A DNA stretch of 64,000 bases. Source: Parabacteroides hominis (GTDB lineage: Bacteria; Bacteroidota; Bacteroidia; Bacteroidales; Tannerellaceae). The position numbers were made by a program, and so were the translations under genes. The stretch is from assembly GCF_014287585.1 (NCBI RefSeq), contig NZ_JACOOJ010000023.1:20436-84435 (forward strand). Reading direction: 5' to 3'. Below are positions 27,332 through 36,363 of this stretch, in pieces (positions within the stretch are counted from its first letter, which is position 1; the number at the start of each line of letters is the position of its first letter). The notes beneath the pieces are model-generated. The model saw only the letters and a list, made by a program, of their open reading frames with translations, was not told where the DNA came from and did not search any database.

Positions 27332-27405
27332 GTAGATGCGTATGACGCGAATAATGCGGATTTTATAATTTGTTTATCCGCGTTATCCGTGTCATTCGCG
27401 TCTAC
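27332..27405. terminator. Long hairpin between convergent genes
   Basis: A 29-base left arm (27332-27360, GTAGATGCGTATGACG...) pairs with a 29-base right arm (27377-27405, ...CATTCGCGTCTAC) at about 24 positions, around a 16-base loop. It sits exactly between the stop codons of the isomerase-like gene (27308) and the HIT gene (27407), so it may end transcription from both sides. It lacks strong T-runs and could be another repeat unit. Confidence 0.5.
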
Positions 27406-27406
27406 C

Positions 27407-27835
27407 TTATAACGCCTCTTTTATCTTTTCAACCATATCCTGGTATTCCGCATCCGTCAAGTACACTTTTTGCGGGTTCATGGTGAATGTTCCTCCAAAA
27501 TCAGGGCCTCCTTCATATTTCGGGGCCAGGTGGAAGTGAAGGTGCGACAGCTTATCCGAATAAGCGCCGTAATTAATCTTCTGCGGATTGAACACTTTCT
27601 GCATCGCACGGGTCACCCGTACGACATCGGCCATAAATGCGTTCCGCTCTTCATCGCTAAGCATGTTCAAGTCGTGCACATGGTCTTTGTAGGCAACCAG
27701 GCAACGCCCGTGATAGCTTTGTTCTTTAAACAGGAACAGTCTGGATACCGAGAGGGGAGCAATTTCGATCATCAGATCGTGTAAAGTCTGATTGTTCTGG
27801 CAATACAGACAATCTTTGGGATCACTTAAATTCAT
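27407..27835 (-). CDS. HIT-family nucleotide hydrolase/transferase-like protein
   Basis: The 142-residue protein has the histidine triad H98-L-H100-F-H102-L-A (HxHxHxx), which in family members performs nucleotidyl-phosphate hydrolysis through a covalent His intermediate. Cys9 and Cys12 in DCLYC are the N-terminal pair that binds zinc in HINT-like proteins. Substrates in the family range from AMP-lysine to dinucleoside polyphosphates; which applies here cannot be told. A 290-base gap to the next gene follows upstream, AT-rich and without other signals I trust. Confidence 0.9.
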   Translation of the reverse strand: MNLSDPKDCLYCQNNQTLHDLMIEIAPLSVSRLFLFKEQSYHGRCLVAYKDHVHDLNMLSDEERNAFMADVVRVTRAMQKVFNPQKINYGAYSDKLSHLHFHLAPKYEGGPDFGGTFTMNPQKVYLTDAEYQDMVEKIKEAL

Positions 27836-28125
27836 ATTTTATTAGATTTCATTAATGATGCGGCTAAATTAACAATTAAAATGGAGATTGGGAGAGGTAT
27901 GCCACATTTATTGTAGAAAAAATACACGGACTTCTACACTCTTTCCCACGTTTTGCGGTTTGGCATCCGGTGAGATGCTGCTTTTTTACCCCTTATTTTG
28001 TAAGCTCTGGAATACTTTCTCATGTTTTTGGCACGCTGTTGTGGTACGATCCTTGTACTTATTTGATCAGATTGAATAAAGGTTTTAGTAATCACTTAGG
28101 TATTAACTTTTAAATTGTTAGAGTC

Positions 28126-28431
28126 ATGAAAAAGATTGTTTTAATGGTTGCAGTAGCAGCATGTGTGGCATTCGCATCACAAAGTGTACAGGCATCAGCA
28201 GTACAGGCATCAGTTGAAAACGTAATGCAGGATGATTTCGTGAAAATCGAGGTTAAAGAACTTCCTCAAGCCGTACAGGATGCGATTGTCAAGTCTTACG
28301 AGGGCAGCACAGTGAAGGAAGCCTATGTTGCCGGTGCCGATGGCGCCAAGAAGTACAAAGTCGTGCTTGCCGACAAAGATCAGAAGGAACAGACGGTTGT
28401 TCTGAATGAGCAGGGCGAGGTAATCGAATAA
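28126..28431 (+). CDS. Small secreted PepSY-like protein
   Basis: The 101-residue protein has a signal peptide (residues 1-24, ending VQASA) and a mature part of about 75 residues with the pattern VKELPQAVQDAIVKSYEGSTVKEAYV...KKYKVVLADKDQKEQTVVLNEQGEVIE. This is typical of the small PepSY-like (DUF2874) proteins that Bacteroidetes export in quantity. The molecular role is unknown. It is a single gene with a hairpin terminator at 28503. Confidence 0.75.
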   Translation: MKKIVLMVAVAACVAFASQSVQASAVQASVENVMQDDFVKIEVKELPQAVQDAIVKSYEGSTVKEAYVAGADGAKKYKVVLADKDQKEQTVVLNEQGEVIE

Positions 28432-28502
28432 TATGTATCTATCTCCCGATACTGTTTTTCTAATAAAACTTTAAGAAGAGTTAGTAAAACTTATCGACAC
28501 AT

Positions 28503-28540
28503 AAAGCTGTTCTGTCTGCGAAGATAGAATGGCTTTTTTT
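28503..28540 (+). terminator. Intrinsic terminator after the PepSY-like gene
   Basis: AAAGCTGTTCTGTCT (28503-28517) pairs imperfectly with AGATAGAATGGCTTT (28522-28536) around a 4-base loop and runs into seven T residues. Confidence 0.6.
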
Positions 28541-28634
28541 ATATATTAATTAGATTTATTTTCATCTTGTTAGACGTGAGAGTTCGAATAATTCATATCT
28601 TCGCTTCTCTAATCAATCGCTGTGTATATAGCAA

Positions 28635-29912
28635 ATGGAAATATTTATTATTATTGGTCTTATCTTATTGAACGGCCTTCTTTCTATGTCGGAAATTGCT
28701 TTGGTGTCGGCACGTAAAGCGCGCCTCGAAGTAGAAGCAAAACGTGGTAACAAATCTGCTAAAACAGCTTTGAAGCTGGCAAACGAACCGGATCGGTTTC
28801 TTTCGACTATCCAGATCGGGATTACGCTTATCGGCATTTTGACCGGTTTGTATTCGGGCGAGGCTTTTGCGTCTGACTTGGCAGAACACGTGCGCCATGT
28901 CCCTTTTCTGGAACCCTATGCACTGGGAGTCTCGAAAACTACGATTGTCGTGATCGTCACCTATCTGACACTGATCATGGGCGAGCTGGTCCCTAAACGT
29001 ATCGGTATGGGCTATGCGGAGCGGGTGTCGATGCTGGTTGCCAAACCTATGAATTTTCTCTCGCTGATCGCCTCGCCTTTCGTGTGGCTGTTATCCAAGA
29101 GTACGGCATTGACCGTCAAACTGATCGGAACCGATGCGACTGAGGAAAACAGGGTGACGGAAGAAGAGATCAAAGCGATTGTCAAAGAGGGCTTTGATGT
29201 CGGCGAAGTGCAGGAAGTCGAGCAGGACATCGTGGAACGTGTGTTTAATCTGGGCGACCGTAATGTCGGTTCTATCATGACACATCGTAGCGAACTTGTA
29301 TGGTTGGACCTGACGGACAGCATCGAGCAGATACGCGGGAAAGTACAGGAAAATCTATTCAACATCTATCCGGTTGCCGCCGGAAAGTTTGACGATATAA
29401 AAGGCGTCGTTTATCTGAAAGACTTGTTCGGTCGTATCGACGAGCCGGATTTCTCTTTGTCCCAGGTGATACGTCCTGCGGAGTTTATGCCGGAAAACCA
29501 GAGTGTGTATAATGCGTTGGAACAGTTCAAGCAGGCGCGTGTGAAATATGGCATCGTCACGGACGAGTTCGGAGGCATCCAGGGGATTGTTACTCTGAAA
29601 GATATCATGGAAGGTCTGATCGGGCAGGTTCCCGATGTGGGGGAAGAGGCCGAGATCGTCGAGCGGGCTGATGGAACCTGGCTGGTGGACGGGCAGTACA
29701 GTTTCTATGACTTCCTTGAATATTTCGACATGGAAGATTTGTATGCCGAGCACGACTATAATACGCTCAGCGGCCTGATCCTGGAGATTCTGGAACGGGT
29801 TCCGAAGACCGGCGAGAAATTGAGCTGGCTGAACTTCGAATTCGAGATCGTCGATATGGACGGTGCTCGTATAGATAAGGTTTTGGTAACCAGGATACCG
29901 CAAAAAGAATAA
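28635..29912 (+). CDS. CNNM/CorC-type transporter (hemolysin family, CBS domains)
   Basis: The 425-residue inner-membrane protein has an N-terminal CNNM domain with three or four helices (residues 1-170, with MSEIALVSARKARLE and the GELVPKRIGM segment), a CBS pair (about 205-330), and a C-terminal CorC_HlyC domain (about 345-422). Related proteins export or sense Mg2+/Co2+; the old name hemolysin is misleading. The gene ends seven bases before the convergent trkA stop. A TATCTTCG at 28596-28603 may be its -7 box. Confidence 0.9.
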   Translation: MEIFIIIGLILLNGLLSMSEIALVSARKARLEVEAKRGNKSAKTALKLANEPDRFLSTIQIGITLIGILTGLYSGEAFASDLAEHVRHVPFLEPYALGVSKTTIVVIVTYLTLIMGELVPKRIGMGYAERVSMLVAKPMNFLSLIASPFVWLLSKSTALTVKLIGTDATEENRVTEEEIKAIVKEGFDVGEVQEVEQDIVERVFNLGDRNVGSIMTHRSELVWLDLTDSIEQIRGKVQENLFNIYPVAAGKFDDIKGVVYLKDLFGRIDEPDFSLSQVIRPAEFMPENQSVYNALEQFKQARVKYGIVTDEFGGIQGIVTLKDIMEGLIGQVPDVGEEAEIVERADGTWLVDGQYSFYDFLEYFDMEDLYAEHDYNTLSGLILEILERVPKTGEKLSWLNFEFEIVDMDGARIDKVLVTRIPQKE

Positions 29913-29919
29913 ACCGGCG

Positions 29920-30606
29920 TTAAATCTCTGCCAGTTTGTGCAACACTTCCATCTTGCCGAAGAGGATGAGCAAATCACCCTCTTCTACTCTCAGGTCATC
30001 GGTGATTTTGTTGATGACGAAGTATTGGGTTTGTTTCAACCCGATCAGGTTGCGTTCTGTTTTGGGACGTTCGATACCGACAAGGCGCACTCCGAAATTC
30101 TCTTCCAGGTCTATGGTCTGTAGGGTCTGTCCGACAAAGGTAGCAGGTGCTTTTATCTTATAGAGATGATGCGTACTCGTCACCCTGTACCATTGTTTGA
30201 AAAGTTCCCCAAGTAAGGATTGGGATGCGTACATACCGGCAAAATCATCCTCCGGAGTAATGATCTCAGCAACGCCGATCGAGCGGATCACTGCTTCGTG
30301 GATGGGAGAGATCCCCCGTACGATCAGTTTGTTCACATCTAAGTTTTTTAGCAAGGCAACAGTCTGTATGGAGGTCCCGAAGTCTTTGCCGAAGGTGACG
30401 AAGATGGCATCCATCTCGTTCAGAGGCAGCGTGTTCAAAGCATCCTTGTCCGTCGTGTCGAGGCTGATTGCTCCGGATATGGTATGTTTGACCGCTTCGA
30501 TTTTATGCGGGTTGATATCTACGCCGATCACTTCATTTCCGATACGTGTCAGGCTTTCGGCGATGGCACGTCCTAAGTTTCCTAATCCGATTACTAAATA
30601 TTTCAT
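29920..30606 (-). CDS. trkA: TrkA/KtrA-type potassium uptake regulator
   Basis: The 228-residue cytoplasmic protein is a single RCK unit: a TrkA-N Rossmann domain (VIGLGNLGRAIAESL at 4-18, acidic GVDIN after strand 2, residues 1-125) and a TrkA-C domain (about 140-225). Rings of such subunits bind NAD(H) or ATP and gate the membrane partner. The TrkH-like gene lies directly upstream with a 15-base gap, so the two form a KtrAB-like uptake system. Confidence 0.93.
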   Translation of the reverse strand: MKYLVIGLGNLGRAIAESLTRIGNEVIGVDINPHKIEAVKHTISGAISLDTTDKDALNTLPLNEMDAIFVTFGKDFGTSIQTVALLKNLDVNKLIVRGISPIHEAVIRSIGVAEIITPEDDFAGMYASQSLLGELFKQWYRVTSTHHLYKIKAPATFVGQTLQTIDLEENFGVRLVGIERPKTERNLIGLKQTQYFVINKITDDLRVEEGDLLILFGKMEVLHKLAEI

Positions 30607-30621
30607 ATTGTATTCTTTATG

Positions 30622-32442
30622 TTACATTAATATATTTTCCTGTGGATAGGTATAATTCTTCTTTTTGTATTCCTTGTAGAAACTGATAAAGAAGGTCAGT
30701 ATGCCGATACGCCCGACCAGCATGGTGAAGATTATGACCAGTTTTCCTGACATACTCAGCAACGGGCTGAAATTCAAACTTAACCCTACCGTGCTGAGTG
30801 CCGATACGACCTCGAAGGTCAAGGTAAAGACCGATACGCCTTTTTCGGTAATGGACAGTACCCAGACGGCCAACCCCAGCCAGCAGAAATAGAAAACGAT
30901 TGTGGCGAAAGCCCTGCGTATGGTTTCCGGTGATATTTCACGTTTGCGGATTTCCACATTCTCTTTTCCGCGGGCGGCGTTGTGCGCGGTCAGCAGGGCG
31001 ACACAGACGGTCGTTACTTTCAAACCGCCGCCGGTAGACATGGGAGCGGCGCCTATTATCATCAGGATCAGTGTCAGCATAAGCGTCCCGGTAGTCAGCG
31101 TCCCCATATCCGCGACGCAGAATCCGGCCGTACGTGGGGTGACGGCTCCCAGGAATGCATTGGCAAGCTGTCCCCTGAACGGCAATCCAGCAAGCGTATT
31201 ATCCATTTCCAGCAGGTAGTAGAAAAAGGTACCGCCGGCAAGCAATACCAGCGTGCTGATCACCACGATGTACGTGTTGATATTGATAATTCGGGGAGTA
31301 TGGATATAATGCTTCTGCTGCCCGATCACGATCTTGAACGTATTGACAAGCAAATGTCTTAACAGCTTCAGGTAGTTGAAGACAATCGGGAAGCCTAACC
31401 CTCCGAATACGATGAGCAAGGCGATCCAGACATGCAGGTTGTACTTTTGGGCGACCAGCGGATCATACATATTCCCGCTCAGGGTCGAGATCCCCGCATT
31501 ACAGAAAGCCGAAACGGCATGAAATACTGCATAGAACAATTCTTCCTGCGTGCCTCCCGGTAAAGCTCCCTTTATATCCAGATAAATCAGGTAAGCCCCT
31601 ATGCCTTCGATAAACAGTGTCACGAACAGGATGTTAAGGATCACCCGGAACAGTCCGTTCACCCGGTCTTCGTTCAGCATGTCTTTCAGTACGAGCTTGC
31701 TGGTGAAAGATGAATGCCCCATAAAGGAAAGGGCGAAAAAACTGGTAAAAGTCATGACTCCTATACCGCCGATCTGGATAAGAAACATAATGATGAGATG
31801 TCCCGTATGTGTGAATGTCGTTGCCACATCGACTGTCGTCAGTCCGGTCACGCAGACGGAGGTGGTCGAGATAAACAGAGCGTCTACGAAATGAATCCCG
31901 TGCACCGTGGCGTTTGGCAACATCAGCAATCCTGAACCGACAAGGATGACAAACACGAAACTCAGCAGGAACAGGAGGGACGGCTTAATATGGCTTTGCA
32001 GCAGCGTGAACGTCTGCCGCGACAAATGAATGGCACTCAGCAACAGCAGGAGGAAATAGACGAACAGCGGTTCCGTAAGGAAACCGAGGTAAGGCAACGA
32101 CTGATGGATGGCTTCTTTAAAAAATACTTTTCCCGATAGTACGGCAAAGAGGAAAAAATAAATGCCGATATCCAGATATAACATCTTCTCTTGTATGATC
32201 TCTTTGAATTTCAAAATATACCGGAGCGATATCCCCGTAAAGAAAGCTAACAAGAGATAAACCCGGCTTGCTTCCAGCATATGGGTGACATGGGCCGAAT
32301 ATTTGAATCCGAACTGATAGACCAGGATGAAGAGGGAGGCGAGCGAGGCGACAAGTATGATCCCTTCGGCCACCACGTTCAGTAAGCCCTTCATATTAGC
32401 CCAGTACATTCGGAATGAGAACTGTAGATGTTTGATATCCAT
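30622..32442 (-). CDS. trkH: TrkH/KtrB-type potassium transporter
   Basis: This 606-residue membrane protein carries the TrkH repeats: selectivity-filter-like segments TTSVCVTGLTTVDVA, FCNAGISTLS, RTAGFCVADMG and STVGLSLNFS, with the expected glycine in each P-loop, and SGLLMLPNA in the first unit. About 120 extra N-terminal residues form additional helices, as in Bacteroidetes members. A TTG at 32466 would add eight residues, but the -7 box at 32464-32471 overlaps it, so the ATG at 32442 is chosen. It works with trkA, 15 bases downstream. Confidence 0.92.
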   Translation of the reverse strand: MDIKHLQFSFRMYWANMKGLLNVVAEGIILVASLASLFILVYQFGFKYSAHVTHMLEASRVYLLLAFFTGISLRYILKFKEIIQEKMLYLDIGIYFFLFAVLSGKVFFKEAIHQSLPYLGFLTEPLFVYFLLLLLSAIHLSRQTFTLLQSHIKPSLLFLLSFVFVILVGSGLLMLPNATVHGIHFVDALFISTTSVCVTGLTTVDVATTFTHTGHLIIMFLIQIGGIGVMTFTSFFALSFMGHSSFTSKLVLKDMLNEDRVNGLFRVILNILFVTLFIEGIGAYLIYLDIKGALPGGTQEELFYAVFHAVSAFCNAGISTLSGNMYDPLVAQKYNLHVWIALLIVFGGLGFPIVFNYLKLLRHLLVNTFKIVIGQQKHYIHTPRIININTYIVVISTLVLLAGGTFFYYLLEMDNTLAGLPFRGQLANAFLGAVTPRTAGFCVADMGTLTTGTLMLTLILMIIGAAPMSTGGGLKVTTVCVALLTAHNAARGKENVEIRKREISPETIRRAFATIVFYFCWLGLAVWVLSITEKGVSVFTLTFEVVSALSTVGLSLNFSPLLSMSGKLVIIFTMLVGRIGILTFFISFYKEYKKKNYTYPQENILM

Positions 32443-32463
32443 AGTGCGTCTTTTTTTAAATAA

Positions 32464-32471
32464 CAAATGTA
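32464..32471 (-). promoter_or_regulatory. -7 box of trkH-trkA
   Basis: On the minus strand this is TACATTTG (TAnnTTTG). Transcription would start near 32457, about 15 bases before the ATG at 32442 and after the alternative TTG start, which decides the start. Confidence 0.5.
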
Positions 32472-32638
32472 TTAAATAAATGTTAGAAGTATCTTCCCTT
32501 TCTGGATAATCGCACTATAATTCAGGTTCGGCACTGTTCCTTTTTTAGCGAGTGGTAACGTATGTTAAATAGCGGGATTTTGGTTTTCTTAAGTAGATAT
32601 TGTTTGAATTACATTATGTCGTATGTCGTTTTTAACCT

Positions 32639-32646
32639 TATATTTG
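32639..32646 (+). promoter_or_regulatory. -7 box of the xylose operon
   Basis: TATATTTG matches the Bacteroidetes -7 consensus 23 bases before the ATG at 32670. This location makes the longer upstream reading frame (from 32562) unlikely to be translated. A dyad TAAC-N4-GTTA (32556-32567) lies further upstream and could be an operator, but this is speculative. Confidence 0.5.
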
Positions 32647-32669
32647 CGGAGAATCTTTATTATGATATT

Positions 32670-33410
32670 ATGGAAACACAGGAAAATAAGCGTGACATGT
32701 TTTATCCACACGTTTCGGTCGATTGCGTATTGCTTGGGGCAAACGAAGATAAACTGTGCGTGTTGCTCGTCGAAAGACAAGTTGCCGGTAGTGACGAGAA
32801 ACACTACAAACTGCCGGGAAGCCTGATTTATGAGAGTGAAGATTTGGATACGGCCGCTTATCGTGTCTTGAACGAAGCGACAGGCCTGAAACGTGTTGCC
32901 CTGAAACAGTTCCGCACTTTTGGATCTCCAGCCCGTACCAAGAATAAAGAAGATGTGCAATGGCTGGAAAATGCTTCCAAGATGAAGATCACACGAATCG
33001 TGACGGTCGCTTATCTGGCGTTGTGCAAGTTCGGGAAGAAAATGACGAAGGGTGAGATGTCCGATACCCTTATCTGGGCGCCTGTCAATGAATTGCCACA
33101 TCTGCCATTCGACCATAAGGAGATTGTTGAAGCTGCCGGCGAGGAGATACGGCGGTGGGTAGATGTCGAACCGGGTATCGTTTTCGATTATCTTCCGTCG
33201 AAGTTTACGGCCTATCAGTTGCGGCGCATTTTCGAGATCATTTATAATAAGGCGATAGATGTGCGCAATTTCCATAAAAAGATGGCGGCGATGGAATACG
33301 TCGTGCAAACAGATGAAGTGGAAACGGGAGTGAACCACCGGGCAGCCCGCTATTACCGGTTCGACAAGGTGAAATATAACAAGTTACATTCGAAGTTTAA
33401 TAAGATATAA
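32670..33410 (+). CDS. xylR: Nudix-family transcriptional regulator of xylose use (XylR/AraR type)
   Basis: The 246-residue protein has an N-terminal Nudix fold (about 15-150: SVDCVLLGANEDKLCVLLVER, LPGSLIYESEDLDTAAYRVLNEATGL) and a C-terminal winged-helix-like region (about 165-235, LPSKFTAYQLRRIFEIIYNKAIDVRNFHKKM). The Nudix box is degenerate, lacking the REUXEE acid cluster, so it should bind a ligand rather than hydrolyse it. Bacteroidetes use such Nudix homologues as sugar-responsive repressors (AraR of B. thetaiotaomicron). The xylB gene begins nine bases downstream, which points to xylose or a related metabolite as the effector (inference). Confidence 0.85.
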   Translation: METQENKRDMFYPHVSVDCVLLGANEDKLCVLLVERQVAGSDEKHYKLPGSLIYESEDLDTAAYRVLNEATGLKRVALKQFRTFGSPARTKNKEDVQWLENASKMKITRIVTVAYLALCKFGKKMTKGEMSDTLIWAPVNELPHLPFDHKEIVEAAGEEIRRWVDVEPGIVFDYLPSKFTAYQLRRIFEIIYNKAIDVRNFHKKMAAMEYVVQTDEVETGVNHRAARYYRFDKVKYNKLHSKFNKI

Positions 33411-33419
33411 AGATATAGT

Positions 33420-34907
33420 ATGTGTTTATTAGGTTGTGATATCGGAAGCTCTTCGGTGAAGGCTTCGATTGTCGATAAAGATACGGGGCTGACGCTTGCT
33501 TCCGATTTTTATCCGAAAGAAGAGGCGGCGATCAAAGCCGTACGTCCCGGATGGGCTGAGCAGAATCCGGATGGCTGGTGGATGTATCTGAAAGAAGCGA
33601 TAAAGGGCGCGATCACGAAGGCGGGCATCAAGGGAACGGAGATAGATGCGATCGGCATCTCGTACCAGATGCACGGGCTTGTGCTGGTGGACAAGAAGAT
33701 GCAGGTGTTGCGTCCGTCCATTATCTGGTGTGACAGCCGTGCGGTGATCTATGGCGAATACGCTTTCAAGGCGATTGGCGAAAAGCAATGCCTGGCGCAC
33801 CTGCTGAACTCACCCGGAAACTTTACGGCTTCCAAACTTGCATGGGTGAAGGAGTCCGAACCGCAGATATTCGAACAGGTATACAAATTTATGTTGCCAG
33901 GCGACTTTATCGCCATGCGCATGACGGGCGATATCGTAACGACTGTTTCGGGCCTTTCGGAAGGAATTTTCTGGGATTTCAGGAATAACAGCGTTTCCGG
34001 AGACTTGATGAACTATTTCGGGTTCAGCAAGGAACTGATCCCGGATATCCGTCCGACTTTCGGCGTGCAAGGGGAATTGCTCGGATCGGTTGCTTCGGAG
34101 TTGGGCTTGAAGAAGGGTACGCCGGTTACCTATCGGGCAGGCGACCAACCGAACAATGCGTTGTCGCTGAATGTCCTGAATCCGGGTGAAATAGCTGCTA
34201 CGGGCGGCACATCGGGGGTCGTGTACGGTGTGAACGGCAAGGTGAACTACGACACGCTGTCCCGTGTGAATACGTTTGCGCATGTGAACCATTCGGTCGA
34301 CCAGACGCGTTTAGGTGTCCTTCTGTGTATCAACGGTGTGGGAATCCTCAATTCGTGGGTGAAGCGGAATGTGGCTCCGGAAGGCATAGACTACCCTGCC
34401 TTGAACGAGTTGGCGGCAACCGTTCCTATCGGTTCGGAAGGTCTGTCGATCCTGCCTTTTGGAAACGGTGCGGAGCGTATGTTGCAGAACAAGCAGGTGG
34501 ACTGCTCCATTCATGGATTGAATTTCAATATTCACAATAAAGCCCATATCGCCCGTGCCGCTCAGGAAGGGATCGTGTTCTCTTTTAAGTATGGCATGGA
34601 TATCATGAATGAGATGGGAATCGATATCGGGGTGATCCGTGCCGGTAATGCCAATCTGTTCCTAAGCCCGATTTTCCGGGATGCGTTGGCAGGCGTGACG
34701 GGGACGGTGATCGAACTTTACGATACGAACGGGGCTGTCGGGGCTGCCAAAGGCGCCGGTATCGGTGCGGGTATCTATACGTCGGCGGAAGAGGCGTTTG
34801 CTTCCCTGAAAAAGATCGATGTGATAGAGCCGGACGGGCTGAAAGCGGACAAGTACTGCGGGGCTTTCGAGGTCTGGAAAGAACGGTTGGAGAAAGCACT
34901 GGCGTAA
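33420..34907 (+). CDS. xylB: Xylulokinase
   Basis: XylB phosphorylates D-xylulose to xylulose 5-phosphate for the pentose phosphate pathway. The 495-residue FGGY kinase shows the ATPase-fold start [14 protein letters not shown] (5-18), substrate segment [11 protein letters not shown] (about 81-91), [13 protein letters not shown] with the catalytic-base Asp, [12 protein letters not shown] for phosphate binding, and [11 protein letters not shown] near the C-terminus. It is the second gene of the regulator-kinase-isomerase-symporter operon. Confidence 0.95.
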   Translation: MCLLGCDIGSSSVKASIVDKDTGLTLASDFYPKEEAAIKAVRPGWAEQNPDGWWMYLKEAIKGAITKAGIKGTEIDAIGISYQMHGLVLVDKKMQVLRPSIIWCDSRAVIYGEYAFKAIGEKQCLAHLLNSPGNFTASKLAWVKESEPQIFEQVYKFMLPGDFIAMRMTGDIVTTVSGLSEGIFWDFRNNSVSGDLMNYFGFSKELIPDIRPTFGVQGELLGSVASELGLKKGTPVTYRAGDQPNNALSLNVLNPGEIAATGGTSGVVYGVNGKVNYDTLSRVNTFAHVNHSVDQTRLGVLLCINGVGILNSWVKRNVAPEGIDYPALNELAATVPIGSEGLSILPFGNGAERMLQNKQVDCSIHGLNFNIHNKAHIARAAQEGIVFSFKYGMDIMNEMGIDIGVIRAGNANLFLSPIFRDALAGVTGTVIELYDTNGAVGAAKGAGIGAGIYTSAEEAFASLKKIDVIEPDGLKADKYCGAFEVWKERLEKALA

Positions 34908-34947
34908 TAAACGAAAAAATTGTATAATCAATAAAATACTTATTATC

Positions 34948-36276
34948 ATGAATTACTTTAAAGGTGAAAAAGAATTTTTTCCGGGAATAGGAAAAATAGA
35001 GTTTGAAGGACGCGAGTCAAAAAATCCGATGGCTTTTCATTACTATGATGAAAACAAGGTCGTAATGGGTAAAACTCTGAAAGACCACCTGCGTTTCGCT
35101 ATGGCCTATTGGCATACATTGTGTGCTGAAGGGGCCGACCAGTTCGGTGGAGGAACGAAAACTTTTCCTTGGAATGCAGGGGCGGACCGTATTTCCCGTG
35201 CCAAGTATAAAATGGATGCTGCTTTCGAATTTATGACGAAATGTAACATCCCTTACTATTGTTTCCACGATGTGGATGTTGTGGATGAAGCGCCGACATT
35301 GGCCGAATTCGAGAAGGACCTGCATACGATGGTCGAATATGCCAAACAACACCAGGAAGCGACCGGGAAGAAGTTGTTGTGGTCTACCGCCAATGTGTTC
35401 GGGCATAAACGTTATATGAACGGGGCTGCCACAAATCCTTATTTCCCTGCTGTGGCTTGTGCCGGCACGCAGATCAAGAACGCGATCGACGCTTGTATAG
35501 CCTTAGGTGGCGAAAACTATGTGTTCTGGGGCGGACGTGAAGGGTATATGAGCTTGCTGAACACCAACATGAAGCGCGAAAAGGAACATCTTGCCATGAT
35601 GTTGACGATGGCACGTGACTATGCCCGCAAGAACGGGTTCAAGGGTACTTTCCTGGTAGAGCCTAAGCCGATGGAACCGACTAAACATCAGTATGACGTG
35701 GATACGGAAACGGTTATCGGTTTCCTGCGCCATTATGGCCTCGACAAAGATTTTGCCATCAATATCGAAGTGAACCATGCCACATTGGCCGGACATACAT
35801 TCGAACATGAGCTTCAGGCTGCCGCCGATGCCGGTATGTTGTGCAGCATCGATGCGAACCGCGGTGATTATCAGAATGGTTGGGATACGGACCAGTTCCC
35901 GGTTGACATCTACGAACTGACACAGGCTTGGCTGGTTATCCTCGAAGCAGGCGGCCTGACTACCGGAGGTACGAACTTCGATGCCAAGACACGCCGTAAC
36001 TCGACCGATCTGGATGATATCTTCCTGGCTCATATCAGCGGTATGGATTCCTTTGCCCGTGCTTTGATGGCCGCCGCCGATATCCTGGAACATTCCGATT
36101 ACAAGAAAATGCGTGCCGAACGTTACGCCAGCTTCGACCAGGGTGACGGCAAGAAGTTCGAAGAAGGCAAACTTCTCCTCGAAGACCTGCGTACGATCGC
36201 CCATGCCGGTGGCGAACCGAAGCAGATCAGCGGAAAACAGGAGTTGTATGAGATGATTATCAACCAGTACATTTAA
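34948..36276 (+). CDS. xylA: Xylose isomerase
   Basis: XylA converts D-xylose to D-xylulose in the cytoplasm using two divalent metals. The 442-residue TIM barrel is a class II type (about 440 residues). Active-site signatures are [15 protein letters not shown] (catalytic His, near 104), [14 protein letters not shown] (near 190), [15 protein letters not shown] (metal Glu), [13 protein letters not shown] and [17 protein letters not shown] (metal Asp residues). A 40-base gap separates it from xylB. A strong hairpin lies between it and the symporter. Confidence 0.97.
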   Translation: MNYFKGEKEFFPGIGKIEFEGRESKNPMAFHYYDENKVVMGKTLKDHLRFAMAYWHTLCAEGADQFGGGTKTFPWNAGADRISRAKYKMDAAFEFMTKCNIPYYCFHDVDVVDEAPTLAEFEKDLHTMVEYAKQHQEATGKKLLWSTANVFGHKRYMNGAATNPYFPAVACAGTQIKNAIDACIALGGENYVFWGGREGYMSLLNTNMKREKEHLAMMLTMARDYARKNGFKGTFLVEPKPMEPTKHQYDVDTETVIGFLRHYGLDKDFAINIEVNHATLAGHTFEHELQAAADAGMLCSIDANRGDYQNGWDTDQFPVDIYELTQAWLVILEAGGLTTGGTNFDAKTRRNSTDLDDIFLAHISGMDSFARALMAAADILEHSDYKKMRAERYASFDQGDGKKFEEGKLLLEDLRTIAHAGGEPKQISGKQELYEMIINQYI

Positions 36277-36284
36277 TAACATAT

Positions 36285-36344
36285 AAATAATGGTTTATCC
36301 GTTACTTTTGAATCAAACCAAAAGTAACGGATAAACCATTATTT
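36285..36344. repeat. Perfect 25-bp hairpin between xylA and the symporter gene
   Basis: The left arm (36285-36309, AAATAATGGTTTATCC then GTTACTTTT) is the exact inverse of the right arm (36320-36344), with a 10-base loop GAATCAAACC. The inner part is nearly identical to the hairpin at 2914-2941. It fills the 87-base gap between the xylA stop and the GTG start of the symporter. With no long T-run it is more likely an mRNA processing or attenuation element than a full terminator. Confidence 0.85.
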
Positions 36345-36363
36345 ACCTATATGAATCTCTATC

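Noticed and set aside
28030..28060. Second sigma-54-like site (TTGGCACGCTGTTGTGG) ahead of the PepSY-like gene
   Set aside because: The distance between the GG and the TTGT element is one base short, and sigma-54 is strict about spacing.
32562..32669. 36-residue N-terminal extension of the Nudix regulator
   Set aside because: The -7 box at 32639-32646 lies inside it and the family begins near the METQ start at 32670.
36285..36344. Riboswitch or full terminator between xylA and the symporter
   Set aside because: The stem is a simple perfect hairpin without T-run or conserved ligand-binding elements, and its inner part recurs elsewhere as a repeat.
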